Source: Tetrahymena thermophila SB210 (Eukaryota > Ciliophora > Oligohymenophorea > Hymenostomatida > Tetrahymenidae). From it: a stretch of DNA of 64,000 bases. The notes below the pieces were generated by a model, which saw only the letters and a program-made list of their open reading frames with translations, was not told where the DNA came from and did not search any database. The translations under genes and the position numbers were made by a program. Positions 14,501 to 29,700 of the stretch are shown here, in pieces. The first letter of the stretch is position 1. Each line of letters starts with the position of its first letter. The stretch lies in NCBI RefSeq assembly GCF_000189635.1, contig NW_002476246.1, positions 930,001 through 994,000 of the forward strand, read 5' to 3'.

Positions 14501-16212
14501 TAATATTAGTAAAATAATAAATTGATAAACATATTTTTTATATGAATTTCATGTATATATTTATAATGAAAGATGGTAAGATATGATTGTAATATTTTAC
14601 CATTCCAACAAATAAATAATATTATCAACAAGAAAAAATTGAATTTTAGAATTTATTTTTCTAATATATAAAGACATTTTTAAAAACTTAAAATAAAATG
14701 ATAATAAATTTAAACAAAAATTTTAAATAGTAAGATTTATAAATTAATTTTTGCAATTCTTTGATTCAATTTTATTTAATAAGTTCAAAGACATTTTATG
14801 TTTTTAATTATGATTATGCTGGTTACTTTTTAGTTTTACTAAAATAAAAGAAAATTGTTTTAGAAAAGTCAAATTTGAAGCTCTGATTGAATAATATTAA
14901 TCAATAATAATTAAAGTTTAACATTTTTTCTATTTTTAAGGTTGGAATAAAGTAAAAATATTTGTAATTAAATGATTAATTTTTGTAATTTTTTATTTTA
15001 AAATACTCGATCAACATAATATCTGTCAAAAAGAATTAAAAATTATTTTTTTTTTTGTCTGTTTGGTTATGGTTAAGATATTTGCTCTTAACCTATACTG
15101 TAAATAAATTACTAAAATGAAAAACAGGTCTTGAAGTTTTTAGGTATATGTTTTTAATAAAAATCTTTAAATTAGTATAAATAATATATTATGCAAAAAA
15201 AGTGTTTAATTTTAATTATTAAAAAAAAAGAAAATAGTTATCATAAAATTATTACAAAAACAAAGAATTTCCTAATTTAAAGTAATCATATTTTTTGAAA
15301 CATTTTAATATTTAATCAGTATTTAAAAAATAGTTTTTTTTAAAATTACTGATTGAATTTTATTTGCTCTATTCACTTTAATTTTATTCTATTACAGATG
15401 GAGTTTCTAATTATTAATTTAAAAGCCAAAGCTCTTATAGTCAGATTTAGAATATCTTATTCTTAAAAATTGTTTTATTTAGTTAAAAGAAGTTTAATAA
15501 TTAATTAAAAAGCCGAGTAAATGAAAAAACCCAACATTTAGAATTAATCAATAAGTTGTTAAATTTCCTAACAAAAATTAGTTAAATAAATTATTATAAA
15601 TGAGCTTATATTTTCTGAATTAAGTAAAATATTCTTTGTTAATTGAAAATGATATACCAATTCTTTTAAAATAAATAGAAATTATAATATAAAGTAATTG
15701 ATCTAATAATAATACAACAAATAAAATTAAAAATATATTCTTATCAACTAAATATCCTTGAATAAAAAATAAAGAGTAAAAATTAATTAATGCAATTTAT
15801 TAATCAAAATTTACAAGTTTAATTGCTGATAGAAATGAATTTAATTTATTTTATAAATAGAAAGAAACTTCCTAAGCATTTTTTAAAAATGGCTAAATTA
15901 ATGAAATGTGTATATATAGATATTCGAGGATAAGAATAATATATAAAATTAATAGATAGATTGGATAATTATAGTGATTTTAAATTATTTAGAAATTATT
16001 TAATATTTTAAAAGTTACAATTCTTACTGTAACTGACTTAAGAAAATTTTCTTAATTTGATTTTGTGTTTGTATGATATTTAAATTTGTTACTCTATAAA
16101 TAAATAAATAAATTAATTAGTTAATTAACTAATGAATTCAATATTTTTTGTAAATGCTGACTTATCAAGAAATAATTGAATCATTTAATTAATTTATTAA
16201 ATTATTTAAAAA
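11572..16212. other. AT-rich spacer between family members A and B
   Basis: About 4.6 kb of extreme AT content. I found no coding frame with sensible composition, no RNA gene and no clear repeat shared with the other spacers. Confidence 0.6.
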
Positions 16213-17178
16213 TCAGGCTTCTAATTTTTTTATTTTATTTTTTTATTAGCCTAATAAGGCCTCTAGAAGGTGGGGATATTTTATACACTCAGTTAATTAT
16301 TATATTTTTTAAAAGACATCTTCTTTGTCGTGTAATTTACTTGACTCTATCCAAATTTAGCTTTCGTTTTAAAAGAAATTTAAAAGCATCAATTTGTAAA
16401 ATTTGTGGTTTATTATATATTTCAATAGAGAGTAATTAAATGAATTCAACTTCATATATCTCATCAGTTGCTTTTTCAAATTAGAAAATTCGTAATCTGA
16501 TACATCAACAAATTCACTCTTTTTTATTTTTTTGACGTATCCTTTAAAAGCATTCACAATATTCTTAAACTGATTTTACTGTGATTACTTTTTGCCTTTT
16601 TCTTCATTTTGAGGTTTAATTTTTTATGTGCTAACAGTAGTTTAATATTATTATTTAAGTTTATTTTCTATTAATTTTTAATTCAAATCTCTATGGTTAT
16701 GATTCTTTTCTTAAAGCAGTATTTCTAATTATTATTATTATTGTTCTTTTTCATTATTGAAAAGGAATTTATTTTAATCAGATTAATTGAATGTTTCTCC
16801 AATTTTTAAGAAGCTTTGGCTTTCAAACTGCTAGTTGATAGATTAATTGTTGTTAAAGCCATGAAAATAGGAAGATGTTTCTTCTATTTTTTATTAATAT
16901 TAGCATGTATCTACATTTAAATTATTTTATAGTTGGTATTCGTAAATTGGATTTAAAAGCTAGGGCTAATAGGCTTAGAATGAGTTTTACTGATTAAAAT
17001 TACAGTTTTCTTTTGATAAGTATTCTGAGTTCAAAAAGTACTCTGGTTCATAGATGTTTTTTTGAGAAACAAGTCCAGACATTTATTCTGAATTATCAAT
17101 AAAATCAGCAGTGTATTGTTAAAAAGAATCATATTCATCAGGATTAATAAAGGAGTAAATTGATATTCTACTTGACAT
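16213..17178 (-). CDS. EPEYFLE-family member B
   Basis: A single frame of 321 codons, ATG 17178 to TGA 16213-16215, with many TAA/TAG Gln codons. EPEYFL lies at residues 44-49, after an acidic, aromatic-rich N-terminus. The middle (~60-205) is Asn/Gln-rich, with a run of five Gln. The C-terminal domain (~205-321) has the family order: FKNIVNAFKGYVKK, then LKKQLMRYMKLNSFNYSLLK, then INHKFYKLMLLNFF, then an acidic ES-x-x-W-x-x-SSK segment. It is closest to member D: both begin MSS, share the FKGYVKK and NSFxYS variants, and end in a LGQQ-x-KIKK-like tail. Function unknown. The family resemblance and an intact frame argue that it is, or recently was, expressed. Confidence 0.82.
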
Positions 17179-20100
17179 ATTTTTAATCTGCAAATTTTTA
17201 TGTGTGTAAATATATTTTTTTTATATCTGTATTTTTTTGCTTGTATATTAATTTGTAAATGAATATATTAGTTTTTTTTAGTAGCGTTTATCTTTTAATT
17301 TTAATTGTTTGTTTTGTAATTAATTCATTATTAAATTTTTAAACTATATATACAAGGGTAATCTTTCTTTCGCTTCGTAATACTATTAAATTCTTACAAA
17401 TAAAAGTAATAACAATGAAAAGCATAAGGTTAGCAATAACCTTTTTTAAATTTTAAGAATATTAAAAATATAAACACAAAATTAATCTAATTTAAATGAA
17501 ATTAATTCGCAATAGTTTATTCGTTAATAATCTTTTCTGTTTCATCATATTTTTCTTATAAAAATTATTTTGAAGATTGTAAATTTCTTTGTTTTTAAAA
17601 AAGAAAAAACTTGCGATTTACTTTAAAAGAAGGCACTGTTTTAAAATAAGATTTAAATATTTCTTCAATTTCATAGTGAGTAAAATTTAAAGCTAATTAA
17701 TGTAATAAAGATATTTATGGATTTCTTTATGACTTTTTTAAAAGATTCTATTAAATTTCAAGAATACTCTTTGCCTCCGAATTATGATTCTTGAACGATA
17801 ATTTCAGGTTAACCTCAATAAAGACTTTTATAAAAGATACTAAATAATTGAAATCAGAATTCTTTAATAAATATCCTTCTTATTACCAAATATAAAATTT
17901 AGCTTTTAAAATGAATTTTATAGTTTAAAAATATAAAATTTAACTTATTTTTAAGAAAAATTTGATTTATAACATTTTATTTGATGATTTGGAAGATTAT
18001 TTTTTATATGTTATAAGTTTTTTGAATTGAATGCTTCAATATACAATTTCAATATATTATTACTTTAAATAAAAAAGATTACATTTTCATGTGTAAACTA
18101 ATTAGTTTTACAATTTACTGATTATCTCTTATTATTGAAAATCTTATTAAATAAAATAAAATTTAAGCTCGAAAGACAGTTAATCAATCGGTAATAAATA
18201 AGCAAATAAATTCCCAAGCCTATTAATATAGTCATTGTCTGAAAATATCTATTTAAGCATTCAAAATTAAAATTTTTTAAAAATAATGTACGAATGATCT
18301 ATTTAGATAACTTGATAAAAAGATAAGAAAACTAATAATCTCAATCTAAAATTAAGGTAATTGTTCATAGGTTTTTCTTTAATTATATGTCAATAAAAAA
18401 TACATCTTAATTACTTCTGTTATAAAATCAAATCTTTACATTTTATAAATCAAACGTATAATGATCAAAGTAAATCGTTACTTGTATAAAAAAAAATGGG
18501 TTTTATATATAAAAATTATTTTTAAAATTATGAAATGATTGGTAAAAGATAAAAATTATTATCAATAATTAATATATTTAATTTATTTCTATTTAAATAA
18601 AATTGATTCTAATCTTCAAAAAAAAGAATGCAAAGCTTAATTTACTGAGTATTTTGATTAATTATTATAGGCTAAGATTTAAATTTTAAACAAAAAATTT
18701 AAATAAAAGCACATTAGAAATTTAATTTATCTGACTCTTTAATATATATTTCACAAATATATATTTGGAATTATATTTATTCATTTTAAATAGTTAACTA
18801 ATTTTAATCAAATTTAAGAGGATCTCTTTATAAACAAATTATATAACAATTTTTTAAAATTTGTTGTAATTAATGCTTTATTTACAGAAGTAAACAAATA
18901 ATTTTAATCCTGAATTATTCATATAAGAAATAGAGTTTGTTTCTGATATTACAGAAAATTGATTAAGAATATATAGAATAATAATAATTCATATTCATAT
19001 CCATGTTCAGTTTACATATGAAATCAAATTTATATTTGAGTAATAAAAAAATATTTTCTAGTAACTAAATTTAGATTTTCAAAATTAAAAGCACAAAATA
19101 TGAGGTTTTCAATAAAGGTTATTACAATTATCAATGTTATTTTAAATTAGCTACAATATTAATCAGAACTAAACATATTGAATCTATTGCACTATTATTT
19201 TAAATCATAAAGGCAAATAATTATTAACCTGAATATTATAGTACTTTAAAGCTATTCTTCTATATCTAATTTTATTGTATTAAGCGTTTTTAAATAGAAA
19301 TTAATTAATTGTGAATGCTTCCAGAAAAGTTCTATAAATACCTTATTAATTAATTCAAGTAAATAAAAAGATATTTATTAATAGATTTATTTATTTACTT
19401 AGTTAATAAAGTAACTAAGACATTTATAATGAATAATTTTAGATTAAAAAATTAATTTTTTAATCAGACATTCTTATAACATATTTAATATCATTAATGA
19501 GAAAAGTTGTTATCAGATGATGTAATTGCATTCAAATTAAATTGCTGGCAACTAAAATTAATTTTTAGACTTTAACTTCAAATACAATTTTCCTTTATTT
19601 TAAGTGTAATATTTATGAAAACAAAGTGGTTCGTTCACATATATTTTTTACCTAGTGTAACTAAAATCGAAAAAAAATAATTTTTTTTTCTAAGAATTAA
19701 AAAAAATTTTTTTATTTCCTTGTAAATATATTTGTATTTTTTGCAAAAATATTTAAAAACCAAAAATATTATCATCAAAATTAATAATTTGATATTTTTT
19801 AATTCTTGTTAATAAATAATTATAATTTTGAGAAAAAGGATTGATTATCAATATTTCTTTTTAAAGATTCTTTTTACTATATTTTCAATTTTTATATTTA
19901 GAAATTAGTGTTGATCTTTCTATTGTTTGTTGTGCTAAAAGTTAATGAAATCCTTATAAATTAAATTTGAGAGGGGAAAGCTAAAAGATATAATTTTCCT
20001 TTTCGAAATATTATCAAACACTTTTTTTTGGGTATTATAATTTTTTATGAAAATAGAAAATTGATATTTTCTTCTATTAGCATTTTTTATTTAAAGTTAA

Positions 20101-20651
20101 ATACTTACTTTTTATAAAATATATATCATTGTTTTATTTATAAGAGTAATGCGTTTTAAAAAATAAAAAATAATACATGAAATATAATCAACTAAAACCT
20201 TTAAAGTAAATTCTTTTAATTTCATTATAAAATTTACTTAAAAAATGTCATAAAATTGGATGATAAAGGTAAAAAATATCAAATTAAAAGATTTTTAACT
20301 CATAAAGAGAGCAAAAATTAAAAAGAAATGATTGATAAAAGTATATTCACCCCTATTTTTAAATAAATGGTAGTCCTTAAAAATACATATGTAAGTTTTC
20401 ATGTGAAGTTAATTGTAAAGTAAAATTTACATGATGATATAAAAGATTATAAATATTTCTGGTGATTTATATGATTTCTGCTTCAAGTTAATTATACAAA
20501 AAAATAAATATAAATAATAATCTTGAATGATTAAAAAATTATCTAAAAACAAAAAGGAAGGAACTTATCATAATTAATTTAAATATTAGAAATTAATTTA
20601 TATTAATTGATTAAACTAAAAAATAGTGTCATTCTCAACTTTAAACTAAAT
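17179..20651. other. AT-rich spacer between family members B and C
   Basis: About 3.5 kb with no supported gene. It consists mainly of A/T runs and short palindromes of the kind expected by chance at this composition. I saw no RNA gene and no mobile-element signature. Confidence 0.6.
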
Positions 20652-21692
20652 TCATTTCGTCGTTATCTGATCTAACAATTTAATATCTTTGATACATCTT
20701 TTTAAGTATATAATTTGATTGTTAACTTCTTATTTATCTATAACTTTTGATTTACTTAACCACTCACTACTCTCATTATCCAGGTAATTCAAAAGAAGTT
20801 ATTTGTAAATTTTATGGGTAACTAAATAATTCACAACCGATTAATTAAATGAGTGATGCTTCATGTATCTAACTAATTACTTCTTGATGTTTTAAAATTA
20901 TCTCTCATTCATACTCAAAATTTCGCTTTTTTTCATTTGTTTAATACTTGAAAAGAATGCAAATACAATATTTTTGAGACCATTTTAAGTGTTTACGGAA
21001 TATTATTTTTTTGACTTATCAAAAGCTTCTTCAACATTTTGATGACTGCATTACGCCTTTGAATTACTTTTAAAATGTAAAAGCTGGCTTTTGCTTTAAT
21101 TTTCATATTACGTAAAACCAAAAGATATTTCTTAAAATTAGTTGCTATTATTAAAGTTATTAATGTTGTAATTATTATGATTATGATTATTATTATTATC
21201 ATTAGTTTTTTAGTATTATTATTTTTTTATTTAATTGCAATTTGAATTGTTTAAGTCTTAGTTTAATTAAGATTAATATTTGTTTTATCTCGCGAATTGT
21301 TCCTCTTGTTGATGATAAAAAGAGTTTGTTGTTTTGTTATTTTAGACCAAACTATTATATTCCTTATTTTTGCATTCACAATATGATTATCCGATTTATT
21401 AGAATTAGCAAAAAAAATTATCATTATAGTTGGATTATGAATTAAGCTCGTCATTATTAATTATTTTTGACTCATCTAGATTTTAAGTGTTTAAGAAGTA
21501 CTCTGGCTCTAATATTGTATAATTAGTGTCAGCAAATTGATCTTTCAAGTGACTTTCTGACTAAAATTTATTAATGGAATGATAAAATTCTTCGGAATTC
21601 ATATTGTTGAACGGGTTGAAGTTTTAATAAGGACATAAATATTCATTGTAACTATTTCTAAAGTAGTTAATTTCAGAGAGATATTATTCCAT
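20652..21692 (-). CDS. EPEYFLE-family member C
   Basis: A single 346-codon frame, ATG 21692 to TGA 20652-20654, rich in TAA/TAG Gln codons. The motif reads LEPEYFLN at residues 61-68. A long Asn/Gln/His-rich middle includes a mixed Asn-His tract (antisense of the poly-Ile frame near 21,180). The C-terminal domain has LKNIVFAFFSSIKQMKK, then KKQLVRYMKHHSFNQSVV, then THKIYKQLLLNYL, then ESSEWLSKSKVIDKQEV. It is the best-preserved match to the F/G type of C-terminal domain among the left-hand copies. Cys-x-Cys (CEC) and nearby Cys occur once, but not in a recognisable finger. Function unknown. An in-frame upstream extension without ATG exists, so the start is the first ATG. Confidence 0.8.
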
Positions 21693-23873
21693 TTCCTCAA
21701 AATTTTTGATTTAGATGTGTTTTTTTAAATAGTTATCTTTAGTGATTTTATTTATTTAATAAATAAGTGTGAAAATGTCCTAATTATAATTTTTTTTTAG
21801 TAAGATAGCTTTTCTTTAATTGAACAGATTTAAAAACAATCTCAATCTACAAAACATTCATTTGATTGTTGAAAGCTAGAAATTTTTTAATAATTTCCTT
21901 TCATCCCTCTTTTAAAATTTTAAAAAATTAAAATATTCTTATTAGAAAGGTTAGTGATTTATAAAACTCTAAAATGTTACTTTAAAAATATTTTCATAGA
22001 AAAGTACTATTTTTTACAAATTTAAATAGAATTTTTTAAAACACAAAGACAGATATTATATTATTAACAAAAATTGAATGTTTGTTTCTAATTATTAATG
22101 ATAAAGTAATTACGTCTAAATCAAGATGTAATTATTAATATCGATGTATTATTTATTAAGCTGTTTTTTGATACATTTTTTAAATAAAAAATTAAAGTGT
22201 GTTGCTAAATCTAATTAATAATCAGAATTACTTTTCTAAATAAAAATGTATCAAATAGATAGTATAATTCAAACTGTTTCTTTTATTTTTAATAGAGCTA
22301 GTAACAATTATTATTTAGTATATGTTAATAAGATTAATGAAACAAAAACATTTTATGTTAAATAAATAGCCTTCATAATTTTTGGCATAAAAGAAAAATC
22401 AATTCTTAAACAACTAAATAAAAAATTACTAATTATTGTGAAAACTTTTTAAAAAAAAAATTTGACTTTGAGTATTTCTTAAAATACGTCCATCATTTAA
22501 TTAATTTTCAAAATTAACTCACAATCTATCTAAAGTTAATTTAATAATCACTTCTTTTGGAAAAAAAAAAAAATAGTCTTTTGTTGATTTAAAAAGTTAT
22601 CATAAACTAAAATACAATGTTTATCAAGAATAAATTATATAGTTGCTTAAATATTTTTCTATAAATATAATTTAAAATAAATAAATAAATATATTTAATA
22701 AGAAACATAGGTTAAAAAATGGTCAAATTTTGTATGAATTTTTATGATAAATAGCCATTTATAAACACATTAATTAATAAAAATAAAATATTAAATAATT
22801 TATTTTACATACAAATATTTTTATGAAAAATAAAAACTTTTAAGAAATTTACTATTTTTAATATAAAAAATAATTATCAATAATAAATTAGAAATGAATT
22901 TAACTATCTCCTTTTAAAAACCCATTAATTTTAAAATCATAAAAAAAAACAATTCAGCAACTGATAACTATTTCTTGCAATTTATAAATTCATAGCTAGC
23001 TTTACATAAAGCTAAAGATTATAAAATATTTGGAAGTAGCTTTTTTACTATATATATTGCTTGTATTTAATCACTATTATGATACATTTTTCCATAATTT
23101 AAAAAAGAATTTTTTCTACTAAGAAATTGATCATTTTCTTGACTAATTTTATTTCTTTATTGATTACTTTTTTTACTTCTCAACAAATTTAAATATTAAA
23201 TTTATACAAAAATTAATTATTCAATGAAAATACACAAATAATTGCAATATAATAAATATAATTATCATGTTTATAGTATAAATAAATATATTTTACAAAA
23301 TGTTTTTTAAAACCCATAAATTTAACTCTAAACTTAGAAGATTTTATCACTCTTAACAAATTATATCTTTATAAACACAAAGATTAAAAAATAATTTTTT
23401 ATATTATAAATTTAATTAATTTATCAAATTATTTAGTTTTAATTTCTAGATATTTGTTAATTATTTATAAATACCATCATTATTTTAACAGAATTAATAA
23501 ATCAAATTTATTAAATGATAATTTTAATTTCTAAATTAAGAGTAAAAATTTTTAGGAAAGACAGAATTTCAATGCCTTAAAAATTATAAATAAATTCTCT
23601 CTTTAATCATTTTAAGATAAAAAAAATAATTTTAATTCAATTAATTTAGTAAATAAATAATGAAATAGGTCATGCTTAATATAAAATAAAATTGCGGATA
23701 TTTTAATTTCTAAATTCATTTTTAAAATTCACTATGAAGACATAAAATAATATGAATTAAATTTATACTTTCGTTTTAAATATTTATTTGATTATTGAAA
23801 TCATTTTTTTTTTGAATTAGTTAAATCATATTATTTGATAGATTTTTGAATTGGTTATTAAAATATATTGAGT
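21693..23873. other. AT-rich spacer between family members C and D
   Basis: About 2.2 kb with no supported coding frame, RNA gene or shared repeat. Confidence 0.6.
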
Positions 23874-24782
23874 TCAAATATTTTATTTTTTAATTTTGAT
23901 ATTTTATTATCCTAAATACATTTAAAGCAAATCAGGGTTCTAAACACATTATTTTAATTATTCTATTTTGTTAAAAGCGTCATCTTTGTCTTATAGTTTA
24001 CTTGAATTGATCCAAGTTTCGCTCTCACTTTGGAAAAAATGGATTAACATCTATTTAAAAAATTTATGGTTGATGATATATTTTAGTATAGAGTAATAAA
24101 AAGAATTCAGTTTCATGTATCTAAACAATTGCTTTTTTAAGTTAATGAACTGCTGGTGAGATACAGATATAAACTCGCATTTTTTTAGTTTCTTAACATA
24201 CCCTTTAAATGCATTAATTATGTTTTTGAATTAATTTTGTTATTTATACTTTTAAGATTAGCTATTTATTAATATTGGAGATACACACTCCTCTTATTAT
24301 AATTAATTTTGGTGTGTTTGAATATTTGTAAAATAAAAATTAGTCTTGCCTTGTTAAGATTTAATATCTTACTAAGAACTTTATGATTACAATAAATTAT
24401 CTTTGAAATAAATCTGATCATCGCTTTAGCAAACATTTTGACTTCTAATTTCATTTTGTTGAAAAGTACTTGACTAACAATAATAGCAGATTTATTCTTC
24501 GTAAATTTTATTATCATTAAAATTTTCTTCTACTTGTTAATACATTTAGCTATTTGATTATTCATTCATCATTTAAGCTTGATTTTAGTTTTCATCATAT
24601 TAAGTCTCTTTCTTAAAATATTCCTCATTCAAAAAATATTCAGGTTCATAGATGATTTATTTAATAAAGTAAACAGAGTTATTTTCATGAGTTTTTTATT
24701 GTTCAAGGTAGAATAAGTTTTGGTAACAGTCACCAGTATCAGTTGTTGGAAACTCAGATAAATTAAGAGCAGCAGATGACAT
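23874..24782 (-). CDS. EPEYFLE-family member D
   Basis: A single frame of 302 codons, ATG 24782 to TGA 23874-23876. The motif IIYEPEYFLNEEYF spans ~43-56. The middle is Gln/Ser/Asn-rich and contains a CYYC pair. The C-terminal domain has FKNIINAFKGYVKKLKK, then LKKQLFRYMKLNSFYYSILK, then INHKFFKQMLIHFF, then ESETWINSSKLQDK. This is clearly the sister of member B; the two probably arose by a duplication more recent than the A/C split. It lies about 2 kb from the 3' end of the first LRR-like gene, with no repeat linking them. Function unknown. Confidence 0.8.
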
Positions 24783-26787
24783 TTAGCTTTTTGATTTACA
24801 AAACAAAGTTCTAAACAAAATTATATTGTTGAAATTTGATGTGTTTTTTATTGATTATAATCTATTTTTGATTATTAACTTAAGATATTTAAAGCTTGCT
24901 TAAATATGTCACAATCTAATACGTATTATTAAATACAAAGTATGTTAATACTTTTCTATAAGATTTATAATCAAATTAATTTAATATTTCGAGGGATAAA
25001 TTAAATTAAGTGTTTTTTTAACTTCATTCAATAATTCGATAATTTAATTGTATCATCTTCTGATTTCGCTTAGAACTTAGTAAATTCAGTTATTGCAATA
25101 AATGATAGATAAATACTTTATATAAAAGTTTAGTAATTTCTTCTATGCAATTTAAAAATAAACAAAATAAAATTAATTTGCTGCTTAGTAATTATTTTGC
25201 TTGATTAAGTTAAATTAATTAGTTAATTAGATCAGATTAATATATTAACAAATAAAGTAAAAATGGATGTAACATGATTTAATGAGATGAATTTTGTTAT
25301 TTTTACAGTGAATTGATTAGGGCATTCATATATACTCACAAAGATAATTGCCCAATAATTTTTTAAATTTAAATTTAACCATTTATCATTATTTCATGGT
25401 ATTTATTGCTTTAAAATTTGTAATATATTTAAACTCAATTAAAAAATTATTATGTAAAAGATATTTTAAAAACAAAAAATATATAGAAACTTATAAAATT
25501 TGATGCTTGAATTGTTTGGATTTGTTTTTAAATCATGTTTTTGCTTATATTTGATTATAATCAAAAACAATATTTACTCAAAATGTTTTATTATATTCTA
25601 TATTAATTTATAGTAAAGCATTTTGAAGCATTCAAAATTTTCAAGAATTTTTGTTTCTATTTTTTACATTTTAAATTAAATTTAATAGTTAACTAACTCA
25701 TTTAATATTTATTTAGTAAAAGGTTTATATCGATTCAAATACTATAATTTTTTAACTAATATGAATAGCTATTTCAGATTGCATTTTTTAATTTTCCATC
25801 AAATTTGTAATATATTGTCAGCATCCCATAAAATTATTTCCAAATATAACTACAAAAATATTTTTTGTTAGCTTTTTATAATTTAATTTGCATATTTTGT
25901 AACACTAATAATTTTTAATCTATTATTTTATTATTATAATTATATTATTTTAATAAATAAAACAGTGTTATTTATATAAAATAATAATAATAAAACATTT
26001 TATGTAAATTAAATTTAGTCTTCATTTTTAATTTTATGTTTTTTAGAAATAAAAAAGAATAAAATTTACATTTTTTATATTTATTTTTTAAGATGAGTTA
26101 ATTTACGATTCGAATCACCTTAGATCATAAATTTTAATTAAAATAAAAAATTAATTATTTACTGATACAAAATGTAATTTATTATCAGTTATTTATTCCA
26201 TTAAAGCAATTATCTATAATTTAAATTAGTTAAATAATAAAAGCAGTTTTTTATTAAAATAATATTTTAGATAGTCTTGAAAATAAATTTTTTTTCGATT
26301 TTTAATTTGTTTATGTGATTTTTTATCTAAAATTTATTTTTTTTTATATGCTGAAAAAGATATTTGTCTGTAAATTTAATAAATAATTTTTTGATTGATC
26401 TAATTTCTAGTTTAAAGAAGATTGGTTTTAGTATTATATACTTATTTTATTTGAAATGTTTTTAATAAATGTGAATTTGGTTGAATAAATTAATTTCTAT
26501 AAAAATTTATATTAATCAAGTTTTTATTTTTTTTGAGTATATTTAAATACCTTATATTTTAAATTGTAAAACTACTTACTGACATACAAAAATATATAGT
26601 ATATAAATGTTAAAAAATATAAATTTTAAAATTAACTCTCCAATTCGATTTTTTAATATTGAGTACTTAAGGTATATATTTTTTATTCAATTATGAGTTT
26701 TTTGTGCCTCTTGCAATTCAATTTTTTTTTTTAAGTGTCAATTATAAAATTTATGCATCAGATAATAATATTAAGAAATTTATATGC
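24783..26787. other. AT-rich spacer before the LRR-like gene pair
   Basis: About 2 kb with no supported gene. Similarity between the two LRR modules begins only at about 26,770, just outside the 3' end of the alpha1 gene, so this spacer is not part of the duplicated unit. Confidence 0.55.
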
Positions 26788-29700
26788 TCAAGCAATAACC
26801 ATTTTATCTAAGCACTATTAATATAAACTTTTCAAATTTTCAGATGTGGAAAGTTACATTTTCATAATTTTATTAAATTCGATTTTTATAGGCTAGATAT
26901 CTTTCAATAGAGAGCCTAAAATTATTTTATTGTGGAGTTCATTATCTAGTTATTCAAAGAATGTGAGGTTCTTTAATTTTCTACTTTTATTTTCTATAAA
27001 ATCTATCAAGGGATTAACAATTTCATTTTCAATCTCCTTAATATGTTTTTCTTTTAATTCCTCTTATTTTTTTAAATCAAACTTCTTATAAAAATTATTA
27101 TTATTACATGAAAAAAGGAAGTTGACTGTCACAGACTATAAAAATGAAGTACTTAAACTTCTAATTAGGTTTCCATATCCTTTGCAATTTTATTCTCTAT
27201 ATGTTTAATTGTAGTTATTATCACCTTATAAATTGATAATTCTGATATTTTTATTTGCTAAGATGAGTTCACTTAACGAATTAAACAAGGTTTCATCAAA
27301 TTTAATACTCAACTGTAAATCATTTAAGAATCTGAAATTATTTAATTTTTAAAACAAAAGACATTCTTAATTAATTGGAGTTATTACTCCAGTAATTTCT
27401 GATTCGTAATTTTATGTATCTTAAATATTAATACTGATCTTCTATAATTTTTCAGATGCTTGTAGAGATGAAAGTAATAAATTTAATTACTCATGGGTTT
27501 TCATATTTTTGTTGTTTGAATCATATTTAAATTCTATCAAATTACTCAATTTAAAAAAAATTGGATTATACATATTTAGCATATCAGATTGTACCTTTTG
27601 TTATAAATGCATTTTAGAGCTATTTTCAACTTGATTACATTTTTAATATTAAATTTAATAATTACCTAGCTTTAAATTCACCATCTCTAAATTTTACTGG
27701 CAGCCAATAATGCCCAATATATTTTTAAAGTCCACTCTAGCAGATTTAATTTATTTAAATTCATAAAGAAATGCTTAATAGTATTAATTTGTTGTAAAAT
27801 TTTCGTTTGATTTTAAACAAAACTTTTTCAAAAACTTATTTTTTTGAAGGAATTCTAACAAATTGTCAGCTAATAATTAGCTTATCTCAATATCAAGATC
27901 AATCTCATGAAGTTCTTTGAGGTTATTTAAATGATTTAATAATTTGTAAGATTAATTATTCTTTAAACCATTCTAATAATTTTCAATTATTTCATCTTAC
28001 ATAATTTCTTCTTCCTCTTCTTCTTCTAACTCTTTCTCCTGTTTATCGCTATCTTCTTAATCTGAATAGTTACTTCCATTATCATCATAATCTTCTTATT
28101 AACAGTCTTAATATTCGTCTTAATCATAGTTTTCATCTTGATCATCAACATATCCTTCTGATTCAATGTCATCATCCTCATTATTATCATACATTTATTC
28201 TTGATCTGATCTATTTTTCTCATTTTTCTTACTTTTATTTTACTTATTATAATTAGTTAGATAGAAATTAACAACTAACAATTTTAGACTCGAACATGAA
28301 GAAATTGATTTAAAAAAGTTGTCTATTTTTCTATTGGTAATTTATAACTTTTAAATACCTAGTATTATTTTGAGATACTTCAAGTTCTCAAATTAGAATA
28401 CAAAATCAAAGTTTTTAGGTAAGTAATCAATTCTTATATCAGCTGACACTAATTTTCTGACTACACTATTGAAAGCCTGTATTTTTTCTGCTGTATCTAA
28501 TATAAATCTTGTACTGTCTAAAGAGCTTAAGTATGGAAGCTAAGATAAAATATTTAGCAAACTTAGCTATTCTTATTCACAAATAGAGCTCTATATTGAC
28601 AAATTCTAAATGTAAGTAAATCCTAAATCAATATTCTAAAGAGATTTTATAAAAGGCTTTGCAAAAAAGGGTATATTTTATATCTAAAAACTTTAAATAG
28701 CTCTTTATTAGATTATAGAATCAAATAAAAGTTATAAGTAGGTTTGGTAAGTATTCCTTTCCTACTTTTTTAAATATCCATCCCCTTGTATATTTACTAT
28801 ATTAAAGTTAAAGGTTGAAGCTATGCAATTTGCAGCAAGCAATATGCTAAGCATATTATTTATGTCAAAATATAGAGTTATTACTTTAGTATCAACAGTC
28901 GATGGCATTAAATCAAAGATAAGTTCATTTGAATCAATCTTTTCAATAAATTTTTTATTTATTTGACCCACTAATTCAAAATTAATAAAGTTTAATCTTT
29001 TTTCATTGCTTAGTTTTTCTTGTAAATTTATTTTAAATTGGTCAGGCTATTTCAAGGTACTCTCGCTGAATTCAAAATAATTTAAACCATCAATTTCCTA
29101 ATTAGAAAAAAATTAATACATTTAGCAAGATCTGTAAATAGAACTATTTGAATCACCTTCTTCTAAGCTCATTGTGTTGATAATATCCTTAGTTTAGTAT
29201 TCTAAATTTATTCTATTGTACTGTTTGTTAAAAACTTAATTCATAAATAGAATTGCTTTGTATTTAATATCATCTATATCCTAATGATTGTCACATAATA
29301 TTTATGAACCATTATTTTCTAATTAAATTTGATTTGTCTTTATTTAATCAGTTTCTAATAATTTAAAATCTTTCAATATGTTTAAGTATTACTCCTTGTT
29401 AAATTTGTAATAATCAATTTTTTGCTTGAGTTCTTCAATAAGAATATCTTCTTTGCTTTATTTCTTCATTGAGCTCTTCTCTTTCTATTTTTAAACTTCT
29501 CCTGATAGTTTTTCCTAATTAATTTATTATCCATAATCATAATCATAATCTTATTCATATTTGTTAGAATTCTCAAACTCATTAATTATTTCTTACTCAT
29601 TAAATTCATAATCACTTTCATTATTATCACAATTATTTGAATCACTTTTATCTTCAATTTTTTTATCCTCATCAACCATTTCACTTTCAGAGCTAATTTC

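Noticed and set aside
20993..21202. Minus-strand frame beginning with a poly-isoleucine run
   Set aside because: It is a shifted reading of the Asn/His tract of member C, which has a longer frame with family similarity.
26095..26125. GATTCGAATC palindrome as a tRNA T-loop
   Set aside because: No acceptor or anticodon stem can be built around it. No tRNA, rRNA or other known RNA gene was recognised in the window.
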